Part shown: positions 63,135-64,000 of the stretch, piece after piece
Layout of the letters: every line of letters starts with the position of its first letter
Numbering within the stretch: position 1 is the stretch's first letter
NCBI GenBank assembly: GCA_046330435.1
Contig: JAXLST010000005.1
Location: forward strand, 310,001-374,000
Direction of reading: 5' to 3'
Source of the DNA: Ga0077560 sp046330435
Lineage (GTDB): Bacteria > Actinomycetota > Thermoleophilia > Miltoncostaeales > Miltoncostaeaceae
DNA length: 64,000 bases
Program-made: the position numbers and the translations under genes
Notes under the pieces: generated by a model
Databases searched by the model: none
Told to the model about the DNA's origin: nothing
What the model saw: the letters and a program-made list of their open reading frames with translations, nothing else

Positions 63135-64000
63135 ATGCAGCGCACCGCGGGCATCCACCACGTCACCGCGATGGCATCCGACCCGCAGCGCAACCGGGAC
63201 TTCTACGAGGGCGTCCTGGGCCTGCGGATGGTCAAGCGCACCGTGAACTTCGACGATCCGGGCACGTACCACCTGTACTACGGGGACGGCGTCGGGTCGC
63301 CGGGCACCATCCTCACCTTCTTCCCCATGCCGGGCATCCGGGAGGCGGTCCGCGGCTCGGGCATCACCGAGTCCGTCGAGCTCGCCGTCCCCGCCGGATC
63401 GCTCGGGTACTGGACGGACCGGCTCGCGGCGTTCGGCGTCCCGGCCGCCCCGCACCCGCTGCCGGGCGGGCTGGCGCTCGCCGACCCCGACGGCATGGCG
63501 GTCGTGCTGCTGGAGCGGCAGGGCCTGCCTGAGCCCGTCGCCTGGGACGGCCCCGTGCCCCAGGACGCCGCGATCCGCGGCGTCGACGGCGTCACCCTGC
63601 GCGTCCGCGACGCGGCGGTCACCCGCGCCTTCATGAGCCGCGCCCTGGGGATGGACGACGACGGCGAGGGCCTCCGCGCGGCCGGCGCCCTGGGCGGCTC
63701 CGTGCGCGTCACCGAGGACCGGGACGGCCCCCGGGCCCGCATGGGCGCCGGGTCCATCCACCATGTGGCCTTCCGGGTCCCCGACGGGCCCCGCCAGGCG
63801 CAGTGGCGGTCCGAGCTGGTCGCCGCCGGGGCGAACGTGAGCCCGGTCATGGACCGCGACTACTTCACGTCCATCTACTTCCAGGAGCCCGGCGGCGTGA
63901 TCCTGGAGATCGCGACCGACACGCCCGGGTTCACCCGGGACGAGGACCAGGACGCGCTGGGCGAGGAGCTGCGGCTGCCCGCATGGGTGGAGCAGCACCG
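63135..64000 (+). CDS. VOC-family ring-cleaving dioxygenase / glyoxalase-like (runs off the window)
   Basis: 288 codons visible, no stop before the edge. Two vicinal-oxygen-chelate halves: half 1 starts TAGIHHVTAMASDPQRNRDFY (first metal His in IHH) with GVLGLRMVKRTVNFDDP; half 2 has GSIHHVAFRVPDG (second His) and PGGVILEIATD (metal Glu). Resembles the MhqO/MhqA hydroquinone dioxygenase group, often controlled by MarR-type regulators that sense quinones. It is divergent from such a regulator, which supports that role. GGGAGG lies 11 bases before the ATG. Confidence 0.9.
   Translation, partial: MQRTAGIHHVTAMASDPQRNRDFYEGVLGLRMVKRTVNFDDPGTYHLYYGDGVGSPGTILTFFPMPGIREAVRGSGITESVELAVPAGSLGYWTDRLAAFGVPAAPHPLPGGLALADPDGMAVVLLERQGLPEPVAWDGPVPQDAAIRGVDGVTLRVRDAAVTRAFMSRALGMDDDGEGLRAAGALGGSVRVTEDRDGPRARMGAGSIHHVAFRVPDGPRQAQWRSELVAAGANVSPVMDRDYFTSIYFQEPGGVILEIATDTPGFTRDEDQDALGEELRLPAWVEQH

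Overview
The window is very GC-rich (about three quarters G+C by eye) and packed with bacterial genes. The gene content points to an actinobacterium: HemQ-type coproheme decarboxylase, BldC-like MerR helix-turn-helix proteins, IspH, an L,D-transpeptidase, an ECF sigma factor fused to its own anti-sigma-like tail, many GTG starts and a Streptomyces-style PHO box. I lean to a deep branch such as Thermoleophilia, but no single marker here decides that. No rRNA, tRNA, CRISPR array, insertion sequence or prophage was seen.

Layout. 0-2.4 kb: the 3' end of an unknown gene, then an ECF sigma/zinc-finger/membrane fusion. 2.4-6.5 kb (minus): housekeeping operon rpsF-ssb-rplI-dnaB-purA. 6.6-16.7 kb: mixed single genes, including a secreted metallophosphoesterase, two tandem MerR-type paralogues, a CPxC thioredoxin-like protein with a DedA-type membrane protein, an L,D-transpeptidase, and an operon of a coiled-coil membrane protein with a solute-binding/VWA lipid- or membrane-anchored protein. 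16.7-31.7 kb: metabolism (PPK2, sugar dehydrogenase, HemQ, alcohol dehydrogenase, UDP-sugar pyrophosphorylase, IspH, inositol monophosphatase, Lpd, FAD monooxygenase), a thioester-domain surface protein, an M23 murein hydrolase and two divergent paralogous hydrolases. 31.8-39 kb: a PhoX-like protein, a LPG-synthase-like membrane protein, and a minus-strand glycan operon (PHP-glycosyltransferase fusion, glycosyltransferase, polysaccharide deacetylase). 39.1-46.5 kb: a phosphate-starvation block with PHO-box array, pstSCAB, a secreted metallophosphatase and a second PhoX-like protein. 46.7-57 kb (minus): a lipoprotein, a 20-residue lysine-rich peptide, acnA, and four tandem secreted DUF11-type paralogues. 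57-64 kb: ettA, a Trx-TPR chaperone-like protein, infA, a PilB/GspE ATPase, a J-domain protein, and a MarR regulator divergent from a VOC-family oxygenase.

The most striking signals are not single genes. First, five secreted proteins end in the same C-terminal module: a P-x-V-T-G type ending (PAVAG in the fifth) at the very last residues, exactly 25 residues after a conserved Cys in the four clustered ones; one of the four appears broken by a one-base frameshift that, when repaired, restores exactly that geometry. Second, at least ten genes carry a TANNNT -10-like hexamer exactly seven bases before their start codon with no ribosome binding site, implying abundant leaderless mRNAs. Third, infA and rpsF each keep a good Shine-Dalgarno sequence placed for a near-cognate codon (ACG, ATC) exactly where the normal initiator Met would be. 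All functional statements come from reading motifs; no database search was run.
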